NCBI RefSeq assembly: GCF_001514495.1
Contig: NZ_BCNM01000007.1
Span: forward strand, 62,001-126,000
Direction of reading: 5' to 3'
DNA length: 64,000 nucleotides
Source: Paenibacillus pabuli NBRC 13638
GTDB lineage: Bacteria; Bacillota; Bacilli; Paenibacillales; Paenibacillaceae
Shown one piece after another: positions 8,441-16,227 of this stretch; position 1 is the stretch's first letter; the number at the start of each line of letters is the position of its first letter. A program made the position numbers and the translations under genes. The notes beneath the pieces are model-generated. The model did no database searches. It was given only the letters and a program-made list of their open reading frames with translations, and had not been told where the DNA came from.

Positions 8441-8466
8441 GTTTAGAATACAGGCATCCCGGTTAA
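8441..8466 (+). promoter_or_regulatory. Candidate sigma-B promoter of csbD
   Basis: GTTTAG, 14 bases, then GGTTAA resembles the general-stress sigma-B pattern GTTTAA-N14-GGGTAT. It lies 36 bases before the csbD start. csbD genes of Bacilli are typical sigma-B targets, which supports the reading. Confidence 0.5.
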
Positions 8467-8501
8467 TAAGGACTACACCAGAAACGAAGGAGATGTTCGA
8501 T

Positions 8502-8675
8502 ATGAGTAATTCAACTAGCGATAAAATCAAAGCAGGCGTAAACAAGGCCAAAGGCGAAGTGAAGGATCAGATCGGTAATGCAACTAACAACAGATCCCTT
8601 CAGGCTGAGGGTAAAAAAGACAAGGCCAAAGGTGCTGTGCAGGACAAAATTGCTGATGTCAAAGATCGTCACTAG
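8502..8675 (+). CDS. csbD: CsbD family general-stress protein
   Basis: 57 residues, highly charged, with two CsbD-type repeats built on KAGVNKAKGEVKDQIGN and KKDKAKGAVQDKIADVK. CsbD proteins are small helical, probably disordered, stress-induced proteins whose molecular function is unsettled. The ATG at 8502 has GGAG about 9 bases upstream, whereas the in-frame ATG at 8493 touches the ribosome binding site and is rejected. It is monocistronic, with a candidate sigma-B promoter upstream and a strong bidirectional terminator downstream. Confidence 0.92.
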   Translation: MSNSTSDKIKAGVNKAKGEVKDQIGNATNNRSLQAEGKKDKAKGAVQDKIADVKDRH

Positions 8676-8777
8676 TTTCATCCATTTAGCGTAAACCGCA
8701 CGACAATTCGTGCAGCAAATATAGGTGAAATGCCTGCCCGTTCATGAGGGAATGAAGTCCAACATGTACGGGGGCGC

Positions 8778-8827
8778 AAAAAAGCCAAGGAAGGTGTTAT
8801 TCAATACACCCTTCCCTGGCTTTTTTT
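8778..8827. terminator. Bidirectional terminator between csbD and the epimerase
   Basis: AAAAAAGCCAaGGAAGGTGT pairs with ACACCCTTCCcTGGCTTTTTTT across a short loop. A-rich and T-rich flanks make it work in both directions for the convergent genes. Confidence 0.9.
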
Positions 8828-8835
8828 GTCCTGAT

Positions 8836-9837
8836 CTATACGGTTGAAACGGCATACCTGGCCATATCGATAATAAAACCACGTGTTTCTCTTGTCGTAT
8901 GATATTCACGGCTGAATTGTCTTACCCAATCCGGATGCTCCTGATACCAACGAAAGGTTCGCTCCAGTCCCTGTTCCAACGTGGTTTGCGGGAACCAGCC
9001 TAACTCTGCCCTTAACTTACCGGAGTGAACCACCAGGCTTGATCCTCTGGACTGAGTGGGTTCCTGCTCCCGAATCTCCGCTGTTCCAGTCGTACTGTTC
9101 AGGGGTTGCAATAGCTCTCCAATCTCTTGCATGGTCGTTCCCTGGCCTGTCGAAATGTTATAGATCTGCTGATCTTGTCCATTCAGCATAATCAGCTCAA
9201 TCGCACGCAGCGCGTCGTCCACATACAGGAAGTCACGTACAGCTGACCCCTGAATATCGAGCGGCAGGCCGTCCATCATTCGGCCAAAGTTGCGTGGAAT
9301 AATCCGATCTGGCAACTGCCAAGGGCCATAAAGATTGGTCAGTCGAAATATTTTGACTGGAAGCTGATAACATTTCGCGTAGGATAGCGCTAGCGTCTCA
9401 CAAGCTACTTTGGATGCCGAATAAGGGGATACTGGAGCATATTCATCTGATTCGTGATACACTCTGCCCATCGCTCCTCCATACACCTCTACGGATGAGG
9501 CCAGCACCACGGGGATATGATGATCCGAAGCATATTGCAAAATGGCCTGTGTACTTAGGGTGTTGTTGCGAAACACTTCTCCGGGGTGATGATACGAGTA
9601 GTCTACATGCGGCATCGCTGCCAGGTGAATAATATAATCCGTTTCGATTGGCAGGTGGAACCTGTCCTCGGCAAGGTCACAGCAGATAAAGGACATCTCA
9701 TGAAGCGGGGACCTGTGAATAAGTCTCTGACAATAATCATCCTGATCCACCAGGATGATCCGATGTCCTTTTTGCGCCAAATACTGAGAAAGGTTAAATC
9801 CTACAAATCCAGAAGCCCCGGTAATGACAATATTCAA
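8836..9837 (-). CDS. NAD-dependent sugar-nucleotide epimerase/dehydratase
   Basis: 333 residues of the extended SDR family. The N-terminal motif GASGFVGFNL binds NAD. DYIIHLAA, then SSVEVYGG and YSASK give the Ser-Tyr-Lys catalytic set, and RLTNLYGP, DFLYVDDALRA and YNISTGQG are typical of UDP-glucose-4-epimerase-like proteins. The substrate cannot be told; a nucleotide sugar for surface polysaccharide is likely. Start choice is open: a TTG at 9837 has GGGGG 7 bases upstream, while the ATG at 9843 lies only 1-2 bases from it, so TTG is preferred. It is divergent from the cupin gene. Confidence 0.85.
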   Translation of the reverse strand: MNIVITGASGFVGFNLSQYLAQKGHRIILVDQDDYCQRLIHRSPLHEMSFICCDLAEDRFHLPIETDYIIHLAAMPHVDYSYHHPGEVFRNNTLSTQAILQYASDHHIPVVLASSVEVYGGAMGRVYHESDEYAPVSPYSASKVACETLALSYAKCYQLPVKIFRLTNLYGPWQLPDRIIPRNFGRMMDGLPLDIQGSAVRDFLYVDDALRAIELIMLNGQDQQIYNISTGQGTTMQEIGELLQPLNSTTGTAEIREQEPTQSRGSSLVVHSGKLRAELGWFPQTTLEQGLERTFRWYQEHPDWVRQFSREYHTTRETRGFIIDMARYAVSTV

Positions 9838-9908
9838 GCACATTCCCCCTTGTGGTTTATACAACAAGTTCACTAAAGAGAGTCTATGTTCTGAGTATAA
9901 CCTTAAGT

Positions 9909-9925
9909 TGATACAATTTGTATCA
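9909..9925. promoter_or_regulatory. 17-base palindrome between epimerase and cupin genes
   Basis: TGATACAA-T-TTGTATCA is a perfect 8-bp inverted repeat with a one-base centre, lying in the divergent promoter region. It has the form of a dimeric repressor operator. No regulator gene is adjacent and the binding protein is unknown. Confidence 0.5.
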
Positions 9926-9991
9926 TTTTACAACTGTTTTTTGTTCTTCTCCAGAATTAACGGGTAATGCCATAGGGAGGTGATATTTACG

Positions 9992-10516
9992 ATGAAAGAT
10001 GAAATGAACAATGTACAGACGATGTTATTTCAGGACGATGGAGTGATCCCCAATCATCCGAGTCTGCCCGTACTTCTGTATAAGGGGATTTGGGCTAATG
10101 ATTCCACTCGTGCGGAGACGTTGCTGAACCAAAACGGATGGGGAAACAGCTGGATTAACGGAGTGTTTGATTATCATCATTATCACAGCAACGCTCATGA
10201 AGTACTAGCAGTGGTAAGCGGCTGGGTTGAGCTCATCCTTGGTGGGGAACATGGAAAGATTGTTCACCTTCAGGCAGGCGATGTCGTCGTACTACCTGCG
10301 GGAACCGGACATAAGCGACTAAGTGCGAGCCTTGATTTCCGCATAGCTGGCGCCTATCCGGGTGGCATGAGTTACAATACCCGAACTGGTGAACCGGGAG
10401 AACGCCCCAAAGTTCTGCGTGAGATTCAGGAGGTGCCCATCCCGGATTCAGATCCGGTCCATGGACAAGAGGGGCCACTATTGGAGTTATGGAATCAAAA
10501 ACCTGCCGCACCCTAA
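9992..10516 (+). CDS. Cupin-domain protein, YjlB-like
   Basis: 174 residues forming one cupin barrel. FDYHHYHSNAHEVLAVVSG carries the first cupin motif with the His and Glu metal ligands, and LQAGDVVVLPAGTGHKRL carries the second with the last His. The N terminus (DGVIPNHPSLPVLLYKG) matches the YjlB type of Bacilli. The metal and reaction are unknown. The ATG at 9992 has GGAGGTGAT at good distance; the in-frame GTG at 9980 overlaps that site. B. subtilis keeps yjlB beside yjlC-ndh; here it lies 5 kb away and on the other strand. Confidence 0.85.
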   Translation: MKDEMNNVQTMLFQDDGVIPNHPSLPVLLYKGIWANDSTRAETLLNQNGWGNSWINGVFDYHHYHSNAHEVLAVVSGWVELILGGEHGKIVHLQAGDVVVLPAGTGHKRLSASLDFRIAGAYPGGMSYNTRTGEPGERPKVLREIQEVPIPDSDPVHGQEGPLLELWNQKPAAP

Positions 10517-10569
10517 ACTGGGAGCGAATAGCGTTTACTAGGTTCATTAGAACAAAATGTGACTAACAA

Positions 10570-10631
10570 GAGGCTCCCCATCATGCCCATGAATTATGGG
10601 AAAGCCCCATTTCGGTTATTGCGGGAGCCTC
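10570..10631 (+). terminator. Long two-level hairpin after the cupin gene
   Basis: GAGGCTCCC (10570-10578) pairs with GGGAGCCTC (10623-10631), with an inner CCCAT/ATGGG hairpin at 10586-10600. No T-run follows. It overlaps the 3' end of the convergent DUF1835 gene and resembles the nested hairpins at 23954, 31661 and 54349. Confidence 0.45.
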
Positions 10632-11689
10632 ACACTGTAGAATCGCATGGCATGTGGCTTCCCTTCCATCTCAAGCCGTCCTTGTATGATCAACTGTCGA
10701 ATACGATATTCAATGAATGCGTCTCCGACAGCTTGTTCAAGATGACCCAGCACCTCACCTACGATTCTGGCTGCTTTTATAAATTCACCAGGCTGTCTGA
10801 TCAATGTAATCTCCCTGACCTTTTGCATAATAAACTCGTCAATTCCGTCTTCCGGCACGCTCTGAATCTCGCCATCCTTCATTAACCGCAGAAGCCCGGG
10901 CTGTACAGCCAAATCCACCCACTCTTGCTCCATCTGTTTACGTTTCTCTAAAGACAACGGTTCAGCATTCACACAGTGCTGCCACATCGCTAACAACTTC
11001 CCGGAAATAATCTCTCCTGTTCTAAGAACATCATGCTGAACTTCAGAAGATTTGAATAATTCCTCATATAATGCACTTGTCTCGATCAAATAGATCGGGC
11101 TCAGCCTGTTACGCAGCAAATGCATGGCATATAGAAGTCCCGTTTTCTCATGAGCATTATTCGCATACCAGATCGTTATTTGTGTATCTTCATCAATCGA
11201 ACTCACCACGCTGTTTAAACGAATCAGTTCATTCATGCCTTGGACGGCATAACTTCCATGTTCACTCAAATAGAGTTTGTCGAGTAACCAGAGGTGCCTG
11301 CGGTGTAAGTCCGCCTTATTCGTCAAATCGCCCAATGGACCGATGGCATAATAGTCATTCATTGAAAAAAAACGCCGATCTGATCGACCGGGAACCTTGC
11401 CCATCGCAACCTTAATGCTGCCTAGTGGCGATTCACCAATCGCTATATGAATTTCACGTGGTTTCTGTGCCTCCAATGCCTGTTGCTCCGCTTTCTTCCG
11501 ATTCCGATCCTCGTCCAATGTCTTAAATATCGACTGTACTGTCGACGCAAAATGAACAGAATGTTGTTCCGCTGACTGAATACTGACTTCCCTTTCTGCG
11601 CTGAGATAAAGCAAACGCAATAACGAACGCAGCTCATCCTCATTCATAAGGTGCAGCTCCTTATCAAAATCAAAGACATTTTCAATCAT
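10616..11689 (-). CDS. DUF1835/DUF3658 domain protein
   Basis: 357 residues, soluble. An N-terminal helical region of about 75 residues precedes the DUF1835 domain, which begins HIAIGESPLGSIKVAMG and includes FFSMNDYYAIGPLGDL and ITIWYANNAHEKTGLLYAM. The C-terminal DUF3658-like part includes DAFIEYRIRQLIIQGRLEMEG. These two domains commonly occur together in Bacilli. The function is unknown. GAGGGGGAT precedes the ATG. It is followed on the same strand by nothing close and ends against the cupin gene. Confidence 0.8.
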   Translation of the reverse strand: MIENVFDFDKELHLMNEDELRSLLRLLYLSAEREVSIQSAEQHSVHFASTVQSIFKTLDEDRNRKKAEQQALEAQKPREIHIAIGESPLGSIKVAMGKVPGRSDRRFFSMNDYYAIGPLGDLTNKADLHRRHLWLLDKLYLSEHGSYAVQGMNELIRLNSVVSSIDEDTQITIWYANNAHEKTGLLYAMHLLRNRLSPIYLIETSALYEELFKSSEVQHDVLRTGEIISGKLLAMWQHCVNAEPLSLEKRKQMEQEWVDLAVQPGLLRLMKDGEIQSVPEDGIDEFIMQKVREITLIRQPGEFIKAARIVGEVLGHLEQAVGDAFIEYRIRQLIIQGRLEMEGKPHAMRFYSVRLPQ

Positions 11690-11766
11690 GCTGATCCCCC
11701 TCTAAACAGATGGTCATCTCCGACTAAACCATTCGAGCCGAGCGTGCGTGTTCGTACCTTTTAAGG

Positions 11767-12426
11767 TTAAGAAGAAACAGACTCGCCAGAGGAATGACTC
11801 CGATCATTCATTTCCTCACGATCTGATGACGAACGGGTGAAGTGACGTTCCAGCTTCCGACTTGCCCACAGGGATACCGCGATAAACAACAACACGCCGC
11901 CCCACCGTACCGGATGTTCCATAAACTGAGCTACATTGGAACCGATATACGTCACACAGAAGATCATAATGGCTTTGCCAAAACTCACAGCAAGCAGGAA
12001 GGACAGCAATCTCATTCGTGCAATACCTGCCGCTACATTGATAATAACGAACGGGCCTACCGGGAAAATACTTAGCAAGAATACATAACTGAATGCATTC
12101 CGCCGAATCCATACCATGCTGCGCTGTACACGGGGTTTGCTGGCCCAACGTTCCACAAAAGCCGATTTGCCAATCTCCCGTACAATCAGGAATGTAACGG
12201 TACAGCCCAGTACCATCCCGATCCAGGAATATAAAAACCCTGCCCATAGCCCGTACACTGCTCCGTTAACGCCAACAATGAGCAGCGTAGGCAGCGGGGG
12301 CACGAACGATTTCATAAAGGTAAGCAAAATTCCCGGTAAAGGGCCCAGGGAGCGAAACTTCTCCAGCCATAAACGAATATTCTCTTCCGTAATATAGGAC
12401 ATGATGTCCAAAGATGCCGGGGTCAT
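11767..12426 (-). CDS. TVP38/TMEM64 (VTT domain) membrane protein
   Basis: 219 residues with about five hydrophobic segments. FVPPLPTLLIVGVNGAVYG and the central WIGMVLGCTVTFLIVREIG are characteristic of the SNARE-associated/VTT (DedA-like) family, followed by FPVGPFVIINVAAGIARM. VTT proteins include lipid scramblases and flippases; the exact role here is unknown. The C-terminal 30 residues are polar and Ser-rich. GGAGGG lies 6 bases before the ATG. It lies upstream of DUF1835 on the same strand with a 77-base gap, so cotranscription is possible. Confidence 0.85.
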   Translation of the reverse strand: MTPASLDIMSYITEENIRLWLEKFRSLGPLPGILLTFMKSFVPPLPTLLIVGVNGAVYGLWAGFLYSWIGMVLGCTVTFLIVREIGKSAFVERWASKPRVQRSMVWIRRNAFSYVFLLSIFPVGPFVIINVAAGIARMRLLSFLLAVSFGKAIMIFCVTYIGSNVAQFMEHPVRWGGVLLFIAVSLWASRKLERHFTRSSSDREEMNDRSHSSGESVSS

Positions 12427-12603
12427 CTGCTTCCCTCCAATCTATACATTCCAATTCCCAATGTATGTTGTATAAGTATAACAACCATCTTGAGACCAAA
12501 AGGAACTTAAAGTACCTCTCTTCACTTCTCCCCAGTATAACGTACATCCGACCTCTGTACCGTTGTCAATTTGAAGAAATATTCAACCGTGGAATGAACA
12601 GAC

Positions 12604-12642
12604 AAAAAGCACACCCGGACTTGTTGAGTCCAGATGTGCTTT
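12604..12642 (-). terminator. Terminator of the HNH gene
   Basis: On the minus strand, AAAGCACA..GGACT pairs with AGTCC..TGTGCTTT around a short loop and is followed by TTTTTG. The rest of the 12427-12713 gap shows no gene. Confidence 0.8.
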
Positions 12643-12713
12643 ATATATTAGATGCCCCGTACAGAACGGATTATGAGCAAACTAGGGCAGTTTTTAAGGT
12701 TATCGCTTATCTT

Positions 12714-14339
12714 TTATTCCAACTGTGCTTCCTGTATGGCGAGTTCATTCAGTTCTTCCTGATGCGCAGCATTCCACTCGGGAATACCGGAACGCATGAA
12801 CTCTTCGGCATCCATTGCTGCTTTGGACTGATTGCACAGATTGCACGCACAGACACAGTTTAGCGGGGTGGTATGTCCACCTTTGGCTCTCGGCAGAAGA
12901 TGGTCAATCGTGTCTCCATACGATCCACAGAAGTAACAGGTATAGTCATCACGGGTCAAAATATACCGCTTAAAGTCCTTGTTGCTGAACAATCGGCGGA
13001 TCGTGTACCGATTAACCACAACAGCGGCTTTTTCCTTGACCAAGGTGACTGCCAGCTCCATATCCACTTCCTGATGCCAGCGCCGCCCTTTGTCGGTCTT
13101 GCCACGCATGCGCACCATACCCTGCCGATTCGTCCGAAGCGATGCCGGATCTTCCGGGTCAATCGCTACAGGCACCGCCGGAGTATGACGGCGGGGACGA
13201 CTTTCCATTCCAGCCCCGTGACTACGGCTGGAATGTGCAGGTGCCCGCTGCCCGGATGATCCGGCACGGGCTATGTCTTCGCCGCCTGCCTTGGGCGCAC
13301 GCTCCTTGCGCGCCAGGCGCGGCTTCGACCCGGGCGAGCCTGGCTGGCGCCCGGGTGCCAGAGGCGCAGCCTCCATGGCAGCACCCGTTGCTTCGCCGGG
13401 TGCGGGCTTTGCAGCGGCAGGCTGTGCAGCCGCTGCGTTCCCGGCGACCGCATTGGCATCGCCACGGTCGCTCAGGCTCGGCGCACTGGCCTCAGCGATG
13501 CTGCGGGCCTGGCCTGCGCCGGATGGCAGCGCGGCGGCACGTTTGCGGCGCCGCTTGCGTTTGCGCTTGGCTGCGGTCGGCTTACCCGCAGCCGCTGATT
13601 CAGCTGCCGGGCCTTGCGGCTTGACCGGCAGCACCGCTTGAGCCGCCGCCGTTTCCTGCTCGGCGGCCTGATCTGCACCAGCAGCAGCGATCCGCGCCGC
13701 GCTGGTACGCTTCGCAGATGGATCAGCAATCGCTGTATGCACCTGCGGTGACCTCTCCTGCTGCGGAACAGAACTCGTCTGCAGCTGATCTATATTCACG
13801 TTCTCCGCATCCGTTCGCGAGGTTGGCTCCATACCCTGCTGCAGCTCTGGCCGTTTCGCCTTTCTCTTTCTTCTCCGCTTCTTTCGGTTTCCCGAAGGCG
13901 AAGAAGAAGCCGCTGGAGGAGCAACCAAGTCAGCCGTTTCACCTTCTATCGAAGAAGATAAACCTATAGATGGCTGTGACTCCATACGTCTTACAGACGA
14001 GGTGATTGGCGCCCCATTCCCTTCATCGGTGAGCCGGGCCGCGGTTTGGTTGGCAGAAGCTGAAGCCTTCGCCATATTATGCCGAGCTGCTGTGGTCCCT
14101 GCTGCATTTTTTAACGCCTTATCTGTCTGCGGGATGGATTGGTTATTATTATCCGCTTGTCCACCGAGCTGACGACAGTGGCGGCAGGCTCCACGTCTGG
14201 CTCCGGGACCAGCCCGTTTGCCGGTTCTACGTCGAAATTCAGACAAAGGTCGCTTTTGCCCGCAATACATACATGTCTTGGTCAGTTGTGCTTCATGTTC
14301 CGTCATTTCCTGCCGGAAAGGGGCCGGGCCCGTCTCCAT
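12714..14339 (-). CDS. HNH endonuclease-domain protein with N-terminal zinc finger and long Ala-rich linker
   Basis: 541 residues. A probable zinc finger is at the start (CMYCGQKRPLSEF...CRHC, about 24-56). A linker of some 320 residues rich in Ala, Pro, Arg, Lys and Ser follows and is probably disordered. It contains three Lys/Arg clusters (RKKRRRKRKAKR-type). The C-terminal domain of about 130 residues holds the HNH fold: YILTRDDYTCYFCG, DTIDHLLPRAKGG, LNCVCACNLCNQSKAAM, with two CxxC zinc knuckles. The coding region for the linker is strikingly GC-rich (about 13270-13720). GAGGTG precedes the ATG. A 48-residue Cys protein gene lies 44 bases upstream. The role could be DNA repair or a nicking function, but no substrate is shown. 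Confidence 0.8.
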   Translation of the reverse strand: METGPAPFRQEMTEHEAQLTKTCMYCGQKRPLSEFRRRTGKRAGPGARRGACRHCRQLGGQADNNNQSIPQTDKALKNAAGTTAARHNMAKASASANQTAARLTDEGNGAPITSSVRRMESQPSIGLSSSIEGETADLVAPPAASSSPSGNRKKRRRKRKAKRPELQQGMEPTSRTDAENVNIDQLQTSSVPQQERSPQVHTAIADPSAKRTSAARIAAAGADQAAEQETAAAQAVLPVKPQGPAAESAAAGKPTAAKRKRKRRRKRAAALPSGAGQARSIAEASAPSLSDRGDANAVAGNAAAAQPAAAKPAPGEATGAAMEAAPLAPGRQPGSPGSKPRLARKERAPKAGGEDIARAGSSGQRAPAHSSRSHGAGMESRPRRHTPAVPVAIDPEDPASLRTNRQGMVRMRGKTDKGRRWHQEVDMELAVTLVKEKAAVVVNRYTIRRLFSNKDFKRYILTRDDYTCYFCGSYGDTIDHLLPRAKGGHTTPLNCVCACNLCNQSKAAMDAEEFMRSGIPEWNAAHQEELNELAIQEAQLE

Positions 14340-14383
14340 GTAGTCACCTCGGTTCCGTATGAATCCGGTTTCTTTCTATTGTA

Positions 14384-14530
14384 TCACATCTGCTCGCGAA
14401 CACACTCATAGCCAGATGCCTCATAGTCTGTAGCCTTGTATTCCTGAGCCCCTCCACATTCGTGAAGAATGTGCTCCACGTATTCCAATATATCTTGCAT
14501 CGGTCTCCCGCATTGTTCACATGTTGTCAT
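14384..14530 (-). CDS. Small CxxC protein (48 residues)
   Basis: Translation of this gap gives a 48-residue protein beginning MTTCEQCGRPMQDILEYVEH and ending in ECVREQM. It has four Cys, CEQC plus two single Cys, suggesting a small zinc-binding fold, and is acidic overall. AGGTGAG lies about 5 bases before the ATG. It lies 44 bases upstream of the HNH gene on the same strand and probably shares its transcript. I do not recognise a named family. The good ribosome binding site and the clustered Cys argue that it is real. Confidence 0.65.
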   Translation of the reverse strand: MTTCEQCGRPMQDILEYVEHILHECGGAQEYKATDYEASGYECVREQM

Positions 14531-14662
14531 TTATCTCACCTGATCCTGTTCTTAGTAGTCATTGACGTATAAGATCATTTAGTATCGTTCCGATTTCTCA
14601 TTACCCTTCGATTAGGATAAAGAAACACTCGTTCGCTATAGAGCGACTTGCTATTGAAATCC

Positions 14663-14708
14663 AAAAACCGCTTCCCGCTCAACCCTAAGGTCGACCAAGA
14701 AACGGTTT
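14663..14708 (-). terminator. Terminator of the acyltransferase gene
   Basis: On the minus strand, AAACCGTTTCTTG pairs with CGGGAAGCGGTTT (G-U pairs allowed) around a loop, followed by TTTTTGG. Confidence 0.7.
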
Positions 14709-14733
14709 ATTATTCCTGTATTGGCATATCCAT

Positions 14734-15909
14734 TTAACGTACGTCGAGTTGTCCCGAGTTTTGTTGTGGCACCAGACGAGGTTTTGGCTTCGGCAGATTG
14801 CCGAAGATCACCCAGGCCAATGGGACAAATCGGGCCGTGAGTCCAACCACGAGCCAAGAAGCCAGCAGAGCCACTCCGAATCCTCCGGCATACCAGAGAT
14901 GAATCAGCCAGGAAACTCCGGTTTGTGGCGGGAAGTTCCGATAAACCAGCAGGAAGAACGGATGAATCAGATAAATACCGAAGGACAGTGCACCCAGCCG
15001 ATTAAGCGGCTTAACGATTAGCGATGGTCCTTTGCGATATAGCCAATATGCCATTTGAATCAATACGAGCGCACAGGCGAACGTATGCAGATTCCAGAAA
15101 AACTCGTACCATAGCGTGTTATACGTGGCAATTTTCATCCGTAACAAATAATAAATATATACATGACCGAGTCCTGCAAAAATCCATACCGCCCACAGCA
15201 AAATCCATGAAATTACACGGGCCTTGGTTGCATTTTCCCGGCTAATAACAAACCACTGCTTAATTTTCGGAAAATATACCCCGATAAAAGCACCCAGCAT
15301 AAAGTAGGAGAAGTACGAAAATGCCCAGCTTCCTTTATTCGGCACCTGAAATCCATATTTATTACTGACAATAAAGGCCCACTGAATGAGTAACCCAATC
15401 GGAACAGACCATTTGACCACCGATGGATACTTTTTGAGCAGCCATAACACCAATGGGAATAACAAATAGAATTGCATATTGATAAATACAAAATACAGAT
15501 GTGTATATGCCTTACCCGTGAACAGTTTCGTTATGAAACTTACTGTGGATTCCCCAAACGGGCGTCCCTGATAATGCGTAAAGTGCAGCAATACAAAGTA
15601 CATCAATGAAAATATGAAATACGGCAGTAAAATATAAACGAATCTTTTTTTGTAGAAATTACTTACCAGCTTTTTGTCCAGCGGGCGAGAATAATAGTTA
15701 TAGAACAGCACAAAACTGCTCATGAAAATAAATGTCGGGGTACCATATTTCATAAAGATATTAATAAAGTTGTAAAGCCAATAATACCCCGAACCCGTCA
15801 TGTCCACCGTTGCATACGAAGTGGAGTGCACACATAGCACGCCGATGATGGCCATGGCACGTACCAGATTCAGCTCTGGAATTCGCTCTCTTTTGATGGT
15901 TTCACTCAT
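14734..15909 (-). CDS. Acyltransferase family 3 membrane protein
   Basis: 391 residues with about ten membrane segments. The N-terminal signature ELNLVRAMAIIGVLCVHS includes the conserved His of acyltransferase-3 proteins, which O-acetylate or otherwise acylate cell-surface sugars and peptidoglycan. FGIYLIHPFFLL near the C terminus is also typical. No extracellular SGNH domain is fused, so it would act alone or with a partner. GGAGAAG precedes the ATG. It is monocistronic with its own terminator. The acceptor is unknown. Confidence 0.88.
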   Translation of the reverse strand: MSETIKRERIPELNLVRAMAIIGVLCVHSTSYATVDMTGSGYYWLYNFINIFMKYGTPTFIFMSSFVLFYNYYSRPLDKKLVSNFYKKRFVYILLPYFIFSLMYFVLLHFTHYQGRPFGESTVSFITKLFTGKAYTHLYFVFINMQFYLLFPLVLWLLKKYPSVVKWSVPIGLLIQWAFIVSNKYGFQVPNKGSWAFSYFSYFMLGAFIGVYFPKIKQWFVISRENATKARVISWILLWAVWIFAGLGHVYIYYLLRMKIATYNTLWYEFFWNLHTFACALVLIQMAYWLYRKGPSLIVKPLNRLGALSFGIYLIHPFFLLVYRNFPPQTGVSWLIHLWYAGGFGVALLASWLVVGLTARFVPLAWVIFGNLPKPKPRLVPQQNSGQLDVR

Positions 15910-16072
15910 GTTCTACGCTTCTCCTTCATGTATTCGTCAATATGTCAGATATGACTTAGTACGATAAGCTCTCTATCTATTAAAAGGCATAATGCTTAAG
16001 ATGGGTAGTCCAATTTCTTAAAAGATTCTAAATTTCCAACAAGTTTCATCGCATTTTCATGTCTATATATGT

Positions 16073-16097
16073 AAAAAAGACCGCTTTGGCGCGGTCT
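16073..16097 (-). terminator. Terminator after the photolyase gene
   Basis: On the minus strand, AGACCGC pairs with GCGGTCT around a short loop and runs into TTTTTT. It lies 130 bases past the stop. The rest of the 15910-16227 gap has no gene that I can support. Confidence 0.8.
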
Positions 16098-16227
16098 AAG
16101 GGTACATTTTTCAACTTTATAACATTTTTGTAATTTTTGCTGGTTCAAAGGGATGAAAATGGAAAATCTCGACCTTTGGGTCCCATTCCCGATATGTGAC
16201 CCATAATTTCTAAGCTCTAATGGACTC

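Noticed and set aside
8698..8713. Short hairpin GCACGA/TCGTGC after csbD
   Set aside because: No T-run follows, and the much stronger terminator lies 65 bases further on.
13142..13641. Several open frames on both strands in the GC-rich part of the HNH gene
   Set aside because: High GC removes stop codons in all frames; only the minus-strand frame joins two recognisable domains.
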